DNA from: Pochonia chlamydosporia 170
Taxonomy: Eukaryota > Ascomycota > Sordariomycetes > Hypocreales > Clavicipitaceae
Length of the DNA stretch: 64,000 nucleotides
NCBI RefSeq assembly: GCF_001653235.2
Contig: NC_035795.1
Span: 1,364,001 to 1,428,000 of the forward strand
Reading direction: 5' to 3'
Both the position numbers and the translations under genes were made by a program. Of the stretch, positions 9,051 through 21,400 are shown piece after piece (within the stretch, counting starts at the first letter, position 1; every line of letters starts with the position of its first letter). The notes below the pieces were generated by a model, which ran no database searches, was not told the DNA's origin, and saw only the letters and a program-made list of their open reading frames with translations.

Positions 9051-11511
9051 TTAAGATATTGCTGGGGGTTGGCTAAGTGTGGTATCCAAATCGCCGTAGA
9101 ACAGAGTAAGCTCTCGCTAGAATATCCCAAGTCAGTCAGGAAATGCCAAAAGCTATGCCAGTGGTAAAGGTTCTTTTCTTACCCTATCTTTTCGCCAGCT
9201 CTCAGTGTCCCACACGATGTAGTAACCCCGTTCATGATTGGGGCTCAAAATCTGCGGTGTCATGTGTTCATCCTTAGTGAGCCAAATCTGATGTTTCTTG
9301 TGCCATCTCCAATTTCGAGAATGCCTGCACGCATTGTTAATTAAATGTATGGTGCAAAAGCATCAACACACTTACAGTTCTACCGCCGCCATTTGCTGCT
9401 TGGCATCTGCAGGGCAGCTGTAGAAGATCCAAAATAACGTTTCTTCATTGAAGTTTTGTATTTTGCTCTCGATTGGCTGGACGTTGGTTACGTTGTAGCA
9501 CTCGGGAAGGCGGAACTTGCTACCATTGACTGTCGGTCGCGGAGCCACATCGTCGAATAGCGAGTATACTTGTGTTGAGATCATCCTGCGTCTGGTTGTG
9601 AGTCATGCTGAAGTAGTACATTAAAATCAAGGTACCACCTACTCTTGCGAGTTAATGTCCAGCCCAACCGTGATAGGGTCCATGCCAACAACCATGGCCT
9701 GGTAGTCTGGGTAGTTGTTCATCAACGTCCGCAAGCCCTTGATTCCCCATTTGTCAACTGCGCTCATCCCATTAAGGGGGTCGACGCCGTCGGGGGCTTG
9801 GCTGTCCTTCACATCTCTCAGCTTTGCCATCGAGTCTTCGTTTCCAATTGCGCCCAAGGGATTTAGACTCGTGTCATCCACAGTGGATTTGCCTAGCCCA
9901 TCGTCTCGCGATATAGGTTTTTGCCTGCTATCCTCATCGGCGCCAGGTCGTTTGATCTCTTGCCCCCGGTTTAATACTATGCAAGTCAGATCAGCTCTTG
10001 AGTAACATGCCATGATTACTGCATTGTGACTCACCAACCCCAGGGGGTGACCGAGCTTCGTTTGCCCTACTGTTCGCGGACAATGCATTCAGCAGACCAT
10101 TGCCCCTCTGCGACCCTGACGCTGGTTGTTGTGATCCAAATGGTGAGGGAATGAGGTTCGCACTTCGATCTGACCCAATATCCCCATTTCCTGCTCTATT
10201 CAGTGGAGGAAAGTCGTCAACGGTACTAGGTTGTCCTTGGGAGGCTGAAGGCATACTTCCTTGGTTCCCGAATCGAAACGAGGACTGGTGCGAAGGCAAA
10301 CGTGATGAGCCTGAAGAAAACAAATCTTCTTGTCCGCCTTGCTGAGATGAAACCGGAGTGGACTGATTTCGTTGAACCGGGCCACTCAGGTTTCGGGAGC
10401 TCCCAGACGACCACATCGACGAAGCATTGGCATTGTTAAGCTGTGAGTTGTTTGACAGCGATGGGAATTCGCTACAGAAATTGGTTAGCACTCGTCATCT
10501 CGCCACGAAGTAACAGATATCCATCTTGTAGTGATCGATAACAGAAACAAAAACCAAATTACCCCTTGACAGCGGCGGCATAGTCCAACGCAGGTGTTTT
10601 GGCCCGCATAGGGTTTGGCTCCGACATTCAGCTGTAGGTATTGATCGCGGTGCAATATGCTCATTCAGCATGAGAGTGATTCGAAAAGACGAGCAAAACA
10701 AGAGGTAAGGAAGTGCGGTTTACGTGGATGTGGGCAGGGAACAAAAGGTGAGAAGACGAGCGGAAAGCACGTACGACAAATCCAACGGAGTGGCAGGTTG
10801 CGACCCGCTCAAGCTCTGCGCAAAACTGACATTTCCCCCCATCTGTCGAGCTTGATTTTGGAATCCAGCTCCTCCCATCGGTACATTTCCGCCAAACGCC
10901 CAACCTGATCCATTGTTTGCTGTTTTTCGAAGTGAATACAGTCAGTCTTCCTGAGCGTGTGATCGAGGAGCCCAGCACGTCGCTGGTTCGAACTCATACC
11001 TAGTTTTCCATTCGGTAGCCGACTCGATACCGATCGTCCTGGTTGTTGAGGTTGTTGCTGGCCGCCGAAGTTTCCAGGCATGCCTCTGAGAGATTGCGGC
11101 ACTGCTCCTGTATAAAACGAGTCGCGTTAGCAAAGGCCCGTGATAGCATGTTTGGTCGCCACCAGGCAAACCGGTCATGGCGCTATATGTTCAAATTCCG
11201 TATCGCCATCACAGTAGGAGTCGACTCTATCTCTCTGGAGACTCAATTGCCCTCACGTAGATGTTCTTCAAGCTCATGGCGAATCGCTTGAGCTTCCAAG
11301 GGTGCCGATCATAAATTTTGGCCAAGCCAGGGGAATCGATCGGGGATTGAGCGCGGCACACTTTGGCCAATTCTAATTACCACAGCAACCCTTTCGCTGA
11401 CCGGCAATCAAGAAACTCTGGACGGCGACGGCGTTTGGCGACACAGTGGGGGCGTAGGATTCAAATTGATGACGGGTGATGATTTGGGCATGTCCTACCT
11501 GGCCGATTCAT
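9051..11511 (-). CDS. NOT2: CCR4-NOT complex subunit Not2
   Basis: Eight exons: 11511-11499, 11107-11000, 10919-10775, 10471-10035, 9976-9643, 9585-9376, 9324-9183, 9116-9051; 1455 nt, 484 aa. The N-terminal half is Gly/Gln/Ser-rich and disordered. Residues ~285-340 contain the DKWGIKGLRTL...YPDYQAMVVGMDP segment, and ~365-475 form the NOT2/3/5 domain (EETLFWIFYSCP, RNWRWHKKHQIWL, GYYIVWDTESWR, ELTLFYGDLDTTL). Not2 pairs with Not3/5 in the scaffold of the CCR4-NOT deadenylase, which shortens mRNA poly(A) tails. The first exon has only 13 coding nucleotides, followed by a 391-bp intron. Intron 3 (10472-10774) contains a possible alternative first exon, described in findings. Confidence 0.9.
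10563..10627 (-). other. possible alternative first exon of NOT2
   Basis: Inside NOT2 intron 3, an ATG at 10627 opens a 65-nt frame (MSEPNPMRAKTPALDYAAAV...) ending at a GT donor (GTAATT). It joins the next NOT2 exon in the correct phase, giving K-G-EFPSLS. A stop codon lies directly before this ATG, so the segment could not be an internal exon of the long form without terminating it. It would need an internal promoter. Confidence 0.3.
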
Positions 11512-11933
11512 GATGTCCTCGTGGTCGCGACGAGCTGATACTGTAGTTTGTGTCGCTGTATGCGTCGTGTTTGGATGGAAGGTGGATCGTCGCCTCGTAC
11601 GTAAGGGTGTGTGTTGCTTTTGATGTTCAAACTCTGAAGATGCTTGGTTCCTCAATCCTGTGGTGGCATCGATATTCAGAAAGGCTAACAAGGCTTAACC
11701 CACGAGCATCGGTGGCCGGATTCAAGTGGGTCCGCGCCGAAGCGGCTCTGGGGCCAATCACGAGCACACCTCGTCCACCGCCTTAGCCAAGGCTGACGGC
11801 CGATATGCAGCAAAAAGTCCGACTATAAAGCAACGACGTCAGCATTGATGTCTCTCAACTTGGCAATCACGCAACAAAGTGCGATTGTCTGTTTGATATA
11901 TTGGCCTGTTTTATTTGCGCCTCTATAGCGTTT
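11512..11933. other. intergenic; probable NOT2 promoter
   Basis: Short spacer between the NOT2 start and the stop of the CobW-family gene, both on the minus strand. Nothing else seen. Confidence 0.4.
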
Positions 11934-13359
11934 TCAACTAATTGCTTGATTAAAGCTCTGTACGAAATCCTCCTCTACCAATTTCCTTCCTATGAATATA
12001 ATTTTCCCTTGCTCTGGCTGCATCTCTTCCATTCCAGGAGGGTCGCTCAGCTCAAATACTTCCCTCACCCCCTGCAGCATCTTGGCCGTGCCGTCCTGCA
12101 ACACAATTCGCCCCTTGGATCGATGAACCTCAAATGCCTCTTCTTTGTCGCTACCTGGCAGTTTGCTGTCCCAGAGTACAGAGCGTAGCCACTTGTCCAC
12201 GTCATCCACTCTACTGTGCGGCAATCGTGGCACCGGAATTGAAATGGTCGATATGGTCTGGTCTCATTAGCCTATTTGGTTCACTTGCCAGCAGCAACAC
12301 ATTCCTCTTCCGTCGACTTACAGGATCAAGATGACTGTGGCCCTTGAGCCGCTCATCCGCTTCATTAAATTGGTCGTAGGCGTGCAAGTCAAGCAGAAAT
12401 CCCTCCAGTTGTGGCACAACGCTTTTCTCTGTAACATGCAGCTTCGCCAAGCCGTTGATAGATTGGATGCGCTCTTTCACCAATGACAATTCGTCTTCGG
12501 TCACGAGGTCAGACTTATTTATGACGATGACATCTGCATGAGATATTTGCACGTGCGCGGTTGTCATCAACGGCCCATGATCATCGTGTTCGTCATGACC
12601 TTCAACCTTGCCAGTTGGATCATCCAAGCTTCGTAGAATATTTTTGGCATCGACCAGGGTGACAATGCCGTCCAAATATATCGTGCTTCCCAATCCGTCG
12701 TCTACCCAAAACAGAGGTGCGATGTTGCCTGGGTCTGCGAGCCCGGTGGTTTCCAAGAGGATGTAATCGAAAGCGCCTTTCTTTTCCATGAGTGACTCTA
12801 TGGCGTTCACCCCAGTATCCCTGGTAGAATTAGATCATGATTTTTTCGAAATGTTGAGGCGGGTATATACTTGACAGAGCAACATATGCAGCCATTTCCC
12901 ACGTCGAGCCATTCCTCTACCCTGTCATCGCCCTGATTGACTGTCAGGGACTTTTCAATGTCAAGCGCTGCCGAAATGTTAGAATGAGGTTATAGCCATC
13001 GAACCAATTATTTGGTCGCATACAATCTCCAAATTCTAACAGCAAGCATGAACGTGTTAGTATAAATTATAAATTCAGGTAGCGCAAGATTCTGGTACAT
13101 ACCATTCATAATAACTGCAATCTTTTTGCCATGCTGAGCCGTCAGAATGTAATTCAACAGTGTCGTTTTGCCGGCACCCAGATAACCTAAATTCAAGCAC
13201 CAATGTTAATGATAATATTCAATTCTCAGTGGTACAAAGATGCCACCGACCAGTCACGATTGTAATGGGAACTTTGACAGTGACTTCCTCGCCATCCAAG
13301 TCAATCTGCCCCGCAGCGTCAACCAACTCCGGAGGGGCATCGTCGTCGAAATCCATCAT
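11934..13359 (-). CDS. ZNG1: Zng1-type CobW-family GTP-dependent metallochaperone
   Basis: Six exons: 13359-13251, 13186-13103, 13035-13024, 12967-12871, 12820-12322, 12257-11934; 1125 nt, 374 aa. Exon 3 is a 12-nt microexon. Motifs: Walker [10 protein letters not shown] (residues 37-45), metal-binding GCICC (94-98), ETTGLADP, and the NKSD guanine-binding motif; the C-terminal CobW_C domain includes [13 protein letters not shown] and GIIF-like strands. COG0523 GTPases deliver metal to client enzymes; eukaryotic Zng1 supplies zinc to methionine aminopeptidase 1. The N-terminal APPELVD resembles the client-recognition motif CPELVPI of vertebrate Zng1 but lacks its cysteine. A second ATG follows at once at 13356. 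Confidence 0.88.
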
Positions 13360-13786
13360 GCGCCGCCGATATTCGTGAATGGTGTTGGAAACAAATGTTA
13401 TGAAGCAAAACAGGACAAATCTTTAAAATTTACAAAAGCTAAGAAGGCATTCCCCTCCCCATACGCAATCAACATTCACAAACTCCATTCACGTGGTGGA
13501 TCTGACTTTCCTTGTCCTGCGTCAAGTCGCCCGACCTCTGATGAAACGCCCCGCTAAGCCGCTCATATCCACTTAACTGAGTCTCCCATGCATTTACCAA
13601 GCTCTTCCCCGGCAGATGCACGTATCAAGCAGAGGCAGAAGCGCAACCTTGACAATCGCCAAGCCCATTCGATCCCATCGCCTTGACAACTCGGCCAGGA
13701 CTCAGGAGCTTGCAACGACTCGACCACCACGATCACTCTTCCGCATTCTTCCCAGTAGGGCCAGCAATTGCATCACAGAAGCCACA
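13360..13786. promoter_or_regulatory. divergent promoter region ZNG1 / mob3
   Basis: 427 bp between opposite start codons. It must serve both genes. I saw no strong palindrome or TATA box; a frame open upstream of the mob3 ATG has no good start. Confidence 0.4.
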
Positions 13787-15383
13787 ATGGCGCTGGCCCC
13801 AAGCTCGCCTCGCCTGCCGAGTCCTCCTCCGCCTGCAGAAATCCAGATCAGTCCAAACTCGCCATCAGGCGGAGCGCCCGCGAGCCTTCATGCGACGCAA
13901 ATGGAGCAGTCCGTCTTGGATGCCAACTCCAAGCGCCGCATACATCCAGGGACCAAGGCGGCTGAGATGGCTGCTGGACCACCCCTAGTGCCTCTGATCG
14001 AGGTGAGAATCGCCCACAATACCAAGTCTAACTGAGCATAGTGTGCAGCTTGAGCTTCTGTTGCGAATTGTCCACTAACGAGATTCATGTGCGCAGCTTG
14101 ATTCAGCCTTCCAACTGCAGGAGCATCTCGCCGCTCTGCACTACGACCACACTGCCGCAGGAACGCAAGCGATCACTCGCGAAGCTGCCCTCCAACTCGC
14201 ACAACCCCCCTCGGGCATCGACCGCACAATCTGGCTCTACGAACTGTGTCGATTCCTCATCTCCAAGTGCAATCAGCTCATCGTAGGCTTCCTCTTTGAC
14301 ACCCCTCCGTGCAGCGCGCAAACATGTCCCGAGATGCGAGCCTCCGAGTGGCAATTCCTCTGCGCCGTCCACGAGCAGCCCAAGAGCTGTTGCGCCATCG
14401 ACTACTGCTGCCACACGCTCGACTGGGCCGCCAACGTCGTCTCCGACCAGAAGCTCTTCCCCAGCCGATTCGCGGTCCTCAACGACACGCACAGCAAAAG
14501 CGCCGGTGTGAAAAACCTAGTTAACGTGTTCAGGAGACTCCACCGTATTTTCGCCCACGCGTGGTTCCAGCACCGCAGCGTATTCTGGTCGGTGGAAAGC
14601 CAAACCGGTCTCTATGTCTTTTTCAAGACAGTATGTGATCTGTACGATCTGCTCCCCGCTGAGAACTACAAGCTCCCACCGGAAGCTGAGGGTCTCGAGG
14701 GACCGCCTGTAGAGCCGGAAGCAGAAAAGCCGCCTCCAGCTATACTCAAGGCCCCTTCTCAACAACGGCCCGCGGGGACAGAAGACGACAGCCTGCACCC
14801 TGGTGGTCGCACCAACACTCGAAGGCATATTAGAAGTAGTCCTTCGACAGGCAGTGCCGTAACAACCGTGATAGAAGCCGATGAAGAAGACACAGAAAAC
14901 GTCTCCAATAGGATGCAAAGCCTTCATATTTCCGGGTCCCATCCCACCGATCAGGAACCAGAAAGCGCAGAAGTCCCAGTTATTGTCGAGCGCTCCGTCA
15001 TGGAGCGAGCTCCAAAGTCAGATGAATCATCGTCGCCGCCAGTACAATCTACACCAGTGGAAAAGGAAACTGAGTCTGCGGACGCGGATGAGACAGCTGT
15101 AGAACTTGAACCCACCACCAAACCTGAGGAGAAAGAGGACGAGGACGAGGACGAAGAGCCCAATGTCGTCCCTATCACAGCGGACGAAAGCGACCCAAAA
15201 CCAACTGACACCACCACCGAAGAGCCATCTTCAGACGACAAGCCTGAGGAACCGGAAACAAAGCCTTCGACAGAGGAGAACGCTTCTTCAGACCCAGCCG
15301 AAAGCAAGGAAGAGTCGCCGAAGAAGGAAAATAAATCAGAGGACGTGGCAGGAGAATCTGGACCAGTTCCTGACCCAGAGTGA
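13787..15383 (+). CDS. mob3: MOB3/phocein-type Mob family protein, STRIPAK subunit
   Basis: Two exons, 13787-14002 and 14097-15383; 500 aa. The start has a strong Kozak context (CCACAATGGCG). After a Pro/Ser-rich N-terminus, the Mob1/phocein domain spans ~73-260: LDSAFQLQE, the zinc ligands in CSAQTC and in HRIFAHAWFQH, and TCPEM, EWQFLCAVHE, CCAIDYCCHTLD, FPSRF. These fit the phocein/MOB3 branch, a STRIPAK component controlling hyphal fusion and fruiting-body development in Neurospora and Sordaria, rather than Mob1/Mob2 of the NDR kinase pathways. The C-terminal ~240 residues are an acidic, Glu/Pro/Ser-rich low-complexity tail far longer than in animal phocein. Confidence 0.85.
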
Positions 15384-15984
15384 ACTGCATGATATGAAAG
15401 GTAACGAGTTGATGCATGGCACATACCCCTGGGAGTCATGGAATGATGGAGAGAGCAAGACAAATGGGTAGTTGAAGCGTTCGGGTCTTAGAGACATCCT
15501 TTTCAGCATTCTTGTTCTGACGGACAAGCGCATATTGTATAATACATAAGATTTAACAGCGGTCTTTATTCTTGACTATTTCGGCTTCGATCCTTGACAA
15601 TTTTGCCTGTGACATGTTTCAGGGGTTCGAGACGGTCTCGGCTTCGAACAAGTTGTCGCGGCTCCTTGAGACATGAAGTGACTTTTTGGTTTGGGTGTAT
15701 AAGTCAAATGCAAGAACGACTTGTAACTTTTATTATTTCAACGCATCGGGGACATGTGCGTTGGTATCTATACAGGAAAGTTCATAATCAAGCATCGCCG
15801 TGCTTCCTGACAACGCCGGTTGTGTTGTGTAATGTACAAGATGTCCTCAGGTGTATGCATACATGGTCCCCTAATCTCATTTATGAGTTCTGCCGCCTTT
15901 TTATTTCAAGCCCGTCTTGTATGCTCATATAATCAACATGAAAGAAAGAATCGAGATAGGACCACGCAACTCCGCTGCCCCGAA
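15384..15984. other. intergenic between convergent genes
   Basis: Holds the 3' ends of mob3 (plus) and the Zn2Cys6 regulator (minus). The sequence around 15620 resembles a tRNA B box but no tRNA fold was found. No gene seen. Confidence 0.4.
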
Positions 15985-18441
15985 TCAAGGCATGCCCACC
16001 TCGTTACCTTGCATCATCAGAGCTGACTCGGCAGCTTCCATCTTGGCGAATAAATGTCGTACCTCGCGAATGTTTTCATGTTGCGCATTCACAGCAGCTG
16101 TATTCCTTTCGTCTGCAAAATTGCGAATCGCCTGCAACACTGGTGTCAATCCCTCCTCATTCGGTAGCCACCAGTGCGCACAAGAAGGGTCACGGAACAG
16201 CTGTGCCATTTTCATTCTTCGTGCAGTTGGATGAATAAATCTGATGAGAATGTTAGATGGTGCGCATATCTTGAGGGGGGATGGACCATTGGGAAGCCAT
16301 TCATTCAGACAAGCCAAGCTTCAATGAGCCGCTAAGCCGCTGGTGAATGCTATGTAGGGAGGTCGATTTGCTTACCCCATAGTGTCTAGTAGAGCGAATT
16401 TCTTTCGAAGCCACATATGGTGACGAGAGTCCCGAGGGAGAAAGAGCGCCGCAATAGAAATGCAGCATTGGAGTGGTATGAGCGCTCCTTTGGGCTTCAA
16501 TGGCCAGAACTCCACAGTCTCAAAATACTGACAGATTGTGTATGCGTGTTTGGCCATCTCCATAAACGCTTGTCCGGCGGGGATATCTGAGGACTGCGAT
16601 AGGTGCATGATCATGATTGACGTCCATTCCGTGCTGATCAAAGTATTCGTGAAGAGTGGTAGTTTATAAAGAAGACCCGGCATATAGGGATCGATTATGT
16701 CACCTGGATCTGTCTCGTTCTTGTACGAAAAGTCTGTCACCAAGTACTCTGGGTTTGAAAGAGCCGCGTCCCAGGTCGATTTCCACTCGAGGAGCTTGTT
16801 CGTGATCCTGTTATGCTCCCGAGTGAAGTCCTCGTGTCCTATCTGCCCGCGGCTCCCCCTCGCATAGAGCATGGACATATCGTACGATATCGCTCGAAGT
16901 TGAGTCGATCGTAAGCTAATCTTCCAGCGCAATGCGTCAGGGCTCGTGGCAATTTGTGACTCATTGTACTTGTTCATTTGGCTAAACCACTCCCTGGGTA
17001 AGTCCGTCGGGAAGCCGCCCATGATGGCGACGAAGCAATCGTAGCGTGTGTACCAGTCGATGCAGGCTCTTCCCAATGGCGTCTGCATCACGGTATCGGC
17101 CGTGAATATTTTTCGAATTACTTGAAAAGCCGCCTTTTGATGTCCCATGAGGTTTACCCAATCGCCAAAGTACTCCTAAAGCGCCAGTCAGTATCCCATC
17201 CCCGTGTGGCAATGATTGGAAGAGGTTACTTCTATGGTCAACAGCTGCAAGATGGTTACTAGGTTGAGGACATTATTCATTTCCTTTCGATTTATAGATT
17301 CCAGAAGCAGAGTGACGCTTTTGTTGTAATATTTCAAAAAGTCTTCAAGCTGGCCATTGGGGTTCTGTAGCGTGGCGTGATAGGTCGCGAAGCCAACTAC
17401 AGCGTTCAGGAGGGGTTCGTGTTGAACAGCCAAAGAAGGCAAAATCGTGCTAAAGAAGTCATCGGCATCATGCATAATGCTGTAGTGAAAGTTGGTGATG
17501 TTTTCCACGAAGTAGTCCAAGCACCGCTGGTAGTCCAATGGAAGGTGAGACCAATCAGCACGCCCGTCTGTAACAATATTTAGGTCAATGGATGGGGCTA
17601 TGGTAACACTGCTGCCGCCAGTCGAAACGGATGGCGAAGATTCTTTGTTGCCATCTTGCGATAAGCTGTCGGTACTTTGCCGCCTCGTGATTTTCCGATT
17701 TAAGCCGCCTTTTGCCTTACTTCCTGACATTTGTGAATCCGACCTTTCACCAGCAGACGATTCTTCAGGCTCGTCTTCGTCCGGAATAGTCTCCAGCGGG
17801 AGTATTACTGGATCGACGTCGGTATCGTCCCCATCGTTGGATGATTTTGGGCTCGTTTTTTGAGATGATGTGCTGCTGTCCTTGGGCTTAGAGATCTTTG
17901 CCGTTGGCGGGTCAGGGTAGACGCAATCACGGTTGCCCTTCTTACACCCTGATGACATGTTAACACTGTAGCAACACATATATAGACTGCGACTTGTAGA
18001 AATTCTTCAGCGCGTGGGTTGAGTATACTCACGTTCACATATAGGACGAGTCTCGTCACACTAACAAAGTGTAATGGAGGGTTAGCATGAAATCCTGCAT
18101 CGACAAAGCTACTAGGAATATAGGCATCCTACCTTTACTCGCCTGCTTCGACACATGAAGCATCCTGACCGCGTTCGTCTATGTTTGACGTGTTCTGCTC
18201 CAAAAGTAGGTCCCGCAATAGACTTCTTCCGGCCTTTACTGGTCTTCGATGCATGAAGAAGCGACGGATCAGAATATGTCCCCAAATGTCCCAAGCTATG
18301 ATATGGATTTTGCATTGTTGGGCCCGGTATGGGAATATGATATGCTGACATGGTTGACATGTTCAGCTCGTCGGCATTAGTAGTGGGATGACCTCCCACT
18401 CCTGACATTGATGTCAGGAAGTTGTGATAATACTCGTCCAT
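15985..18441 (-). CDS. Zn2Cys6 transcription factor
   Basis: Five exons: 18441-18133, 18060-18033 (28 nt), 17948-17230, 17175-16376, 16240-15985; 2112 nt, 703 aa. The zinc cluster, split over three exons, has the spacing C94-x2-C97-x6-C104-x6-C111-x2-C114-x6-C121 within RRTRSGC...CVYPDPP. A basic segment (HRRTRSG) precedes it, and acidic, serine-rich sequence (~125-240) follows. The remainder is the long helical regulatory region found in fungal zinc-cluster activators (LDYFVENITNFHYSIMH, LLTIEEYFGDWVNLMGHQKA, CISIAALFLP). The cluster sits ~94 residues in, behind a Tyr/Ser/Pro-rich N-terminus, as in several developmental regulators. Target genes cannot be deduced. The almost 8-kb gene-free flank upstream suggests complex control. 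Confidence 0.85.
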
Positions 18442-21400
18442 GGTTGTCTCTTGGGAAGAACTTAAGTGATGCCGGTATATATGTCGATGGATGCAGCCTC
18501 TACTAGTCCGCGGGGCGTCTCTACCATGCTCGATAGGGATGACAAAGTGTTTCGCGGTAGAGGTGTGGGCGTAGATTGCCACCAGGAAGCGGAGCTGTGC
18601 TGCAGCTGTCGCGCAAAAGTCTGGGGGAGATCTCACTGTTATCCAGCCGTCTATGGGACAGAGGATGTATCAATCCCGAGGCAAGACAAGAAGAGTCAGC
18701 GTCAACACCCTTTGGGCGGAGACGTTGTCGGAGTCTGACTGATTTGGCACCGCCGTGGGTCTTCTCTATTGCAGCTTGCTGTCTGTTTGAGAATGGACAG
18801 CATCAGACTTGTTAAGTTGGAGGGATACGCAAAAGGTTCCATGTAATGAGTCCTGGTACATCAGCGGATGGTAAGGGGGTGGTCCTGGTATGGTTCTTGA
18901 CAAGAGCGTCCGGCAAGAGACTGACTGCCTGCCAAATCGCGGTGTTGTGGCCTTCTTGAATAGGATAACCACCCCTTCAACTGAGGTGATGGAGATTTGT
19001 TAGAGCTTGTAGGTGGAGATGAGAGCTGCTTGCTGTATCTCCCGGCACGGAAAGCATCCCCGATTTGTTTCCCAGGTTTTTGAAAGAGGTTGTCAGGCCA
19101 AACGTCCCAACGTCGCAAATCAAAAGTGGGTGCTGTACTCCAAACTGCTGTCTGAGGGGAAAGCCCAGCTTGCTTCGAAATAGCATCAACCCCTTGTAAG
19201 ATGACGGAAGAAACGGTGGTGTTAGATGGGGCACACGACAGGGAATTACCCCTGGTAGCCTTGTCCAAAAGTGCCAGAACGCACTCTTTGGCAGTGTCAA
19301 CGGCAGATGCCCGGGTTGGTCCGCTCAAGCACCAGTTCGCCACTCTCCGAAGACAAGGTAATCAAAGTGGTGCGTTACTTGCAGGAATGATCCAATGTCG
19401 AGAGCCGGAAATAAGTTATAGGGGGTCCGTTTCACTGTTGTGAGATCTCCAACAACCCTGGTGAGTCTCGTTGGCAGAGCGTGTTCGCAATGGGAAGAAT
19501 TGGCACAGATATTTCCAAGAGATCGTCGTGGATGTGAGATTAGCGGATTCAGGCTTTTCTATGAAATCTGGAAACAATGTCTCCAAATTTACCAAGGCTG
19601 GAGCAAGACGCTTTCTACTACAGCAGATGTTCTTGCAGCAGCAGTCGTCTCGGGGATGGCTATGGTGTGGCGTGCCGTGGATATCAGGATAGCTCTATGC
19701 CTTGGCTGAATCCTCACCTGTCAAATCGCTCAGGAGATGGTCAACGTATTAAAGTAGCAGAGAGAACCAGTTATGTCTTGCTATTCCTTATGGCTGGCTC
19801 TACCTTGGAGAGTGCCGACATAAAGAGGACTCCTTTCCAAGTGGCTGATATTAGGCGGCGTTGAAGAAAGATGTTCGGGAGCAGGAGGCATACTTACTGT
19901 CAACAGCCACTCCTTGCTCTTGTGACATGTGCTATTTGCCAAGGAGCGCTTGCCAGTTTGGCTCGAGAGACAATAACAATGAAGAGGTGGATTATTAGCT
20001 GATTGAGTATGGAAGACTGCATGGATTATCCACTAGGTAGATGCCGCACAGAGACTACGAGTCAAAAGCAGGCTGGAACTTCATTCCGGAATACGGAGGA
20101 CGGGGTACAGATTATTTGTCCCAAAACGCCGTGTATGTAAGAGAGGAGGGTGGAGAGAGCCAGTTGGAGAATGTTCCAGTTTTGTGAATGATTTCGGTAC
20201 CGCTGCCCGAGACTGCGTGCCAAAGCTGCAAAAGTTTCCGTTATTTTGATTAGCCGCTTCCATTCCGAAGGTCAATGAGCGATTGACCGCCGTCAATGGC
20301 CAAAACTAGACAAGTGTTTTGGTCCCTGGAGAGAGATTTAACTTTGAGTAGCACATCCACTCACTGCATGGTTGTTCACACCTGGGGTTAGTGCAAATGG
20401 AACTTATTGGGAAGTCGAATAAGGCCGGGTTGCCAGTTCCCAGAACAAGCAAGCCTGTTCGACATTTTTTTTTAACCGCATGTCCCCATGCTCAAGTCGG
20501 AATACCAACCCCAAGGGATCCTCAAAACAACAAGCCTTGTAAATGAGTGTTGCAAGGATCATAGTCTGATGGGATGCTCGGGCCAATGCGACATGATGGC
20601 TTCTCCACCGTCTCCTCTCTGCTAGGATGGTGGTCCAGTGCTGGGGCTGAGACTAATTTGAGTCGATCGTGGTCGACTTCCCACGGACGCCGAACAAGTC
20701 AAGGGGTGGCCTGTCATGAGCTTTCACCAGTCCTCAGACTGCACAGTAATGTTCTTCCACCTTGCTGCGAGTCCTGGTGACCTGTAGCCGTGCCTGCGCC
20801 GAGGCTAGCTAGGACTGAGATTGCTTTCGCCCCTTTGTTGGACATGATTCCCGCTTCAACATACTATATCAATACCATCAGCTCAAATGCAGACGACGAA
20901 TGGACGTCATAGAAGGCTGAAATGTATGGTGTTGCCTACGGGGAGAGAATAGATTGAGGCTCAACAAGAGCCGTTTGGCCTCCAGTCCCCTCTTTTTGAG
21001 GATTTGCGGCAAGCCGCGATTGCCATGCCATGCAAACAAATTCTCCTCATTCACCATTCACTGAGGTTGGTTGGTTAATTTTTCATACTTCTCCCATGCG
21101 CATCCACGCCATTTGCATATTATCCCAGGCAGAGAGGCTGTGTTCCTTCTGGCACCTCCATCACTTCCCCACGCCACTGACATCAACCAGCGCAGGCGCT
21201 TCATGGCACATGCGCTCATTCGTAGAGGGCAAGGCACCCATAGACCATGCATCTTTGCCTGCGACTCTCCGACAGGTCCAATGCAACCACCAGGGGTTCG
21301 TTGATGGTGGCTGGCACTTGCCACCATCAAGTGGAAACCTGTCGTTGTTCCTCACAGATTCTGGACCCGTCACGATAGGGTCGTCATCTCAAATCTTTCG

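Noticed and set aside
10983..10993. GGTTCGAAC resembling a tRNA B box
   Set aside because: No matching A box, acceptor stem or anticodon arm could be folded; it lies in a NOT2 intron.
18861..19343. 160-codon minus-strand frame in the gene-free region
   Set aside because: No ATG in a good context, no domain, composition like the surrounding spacer.
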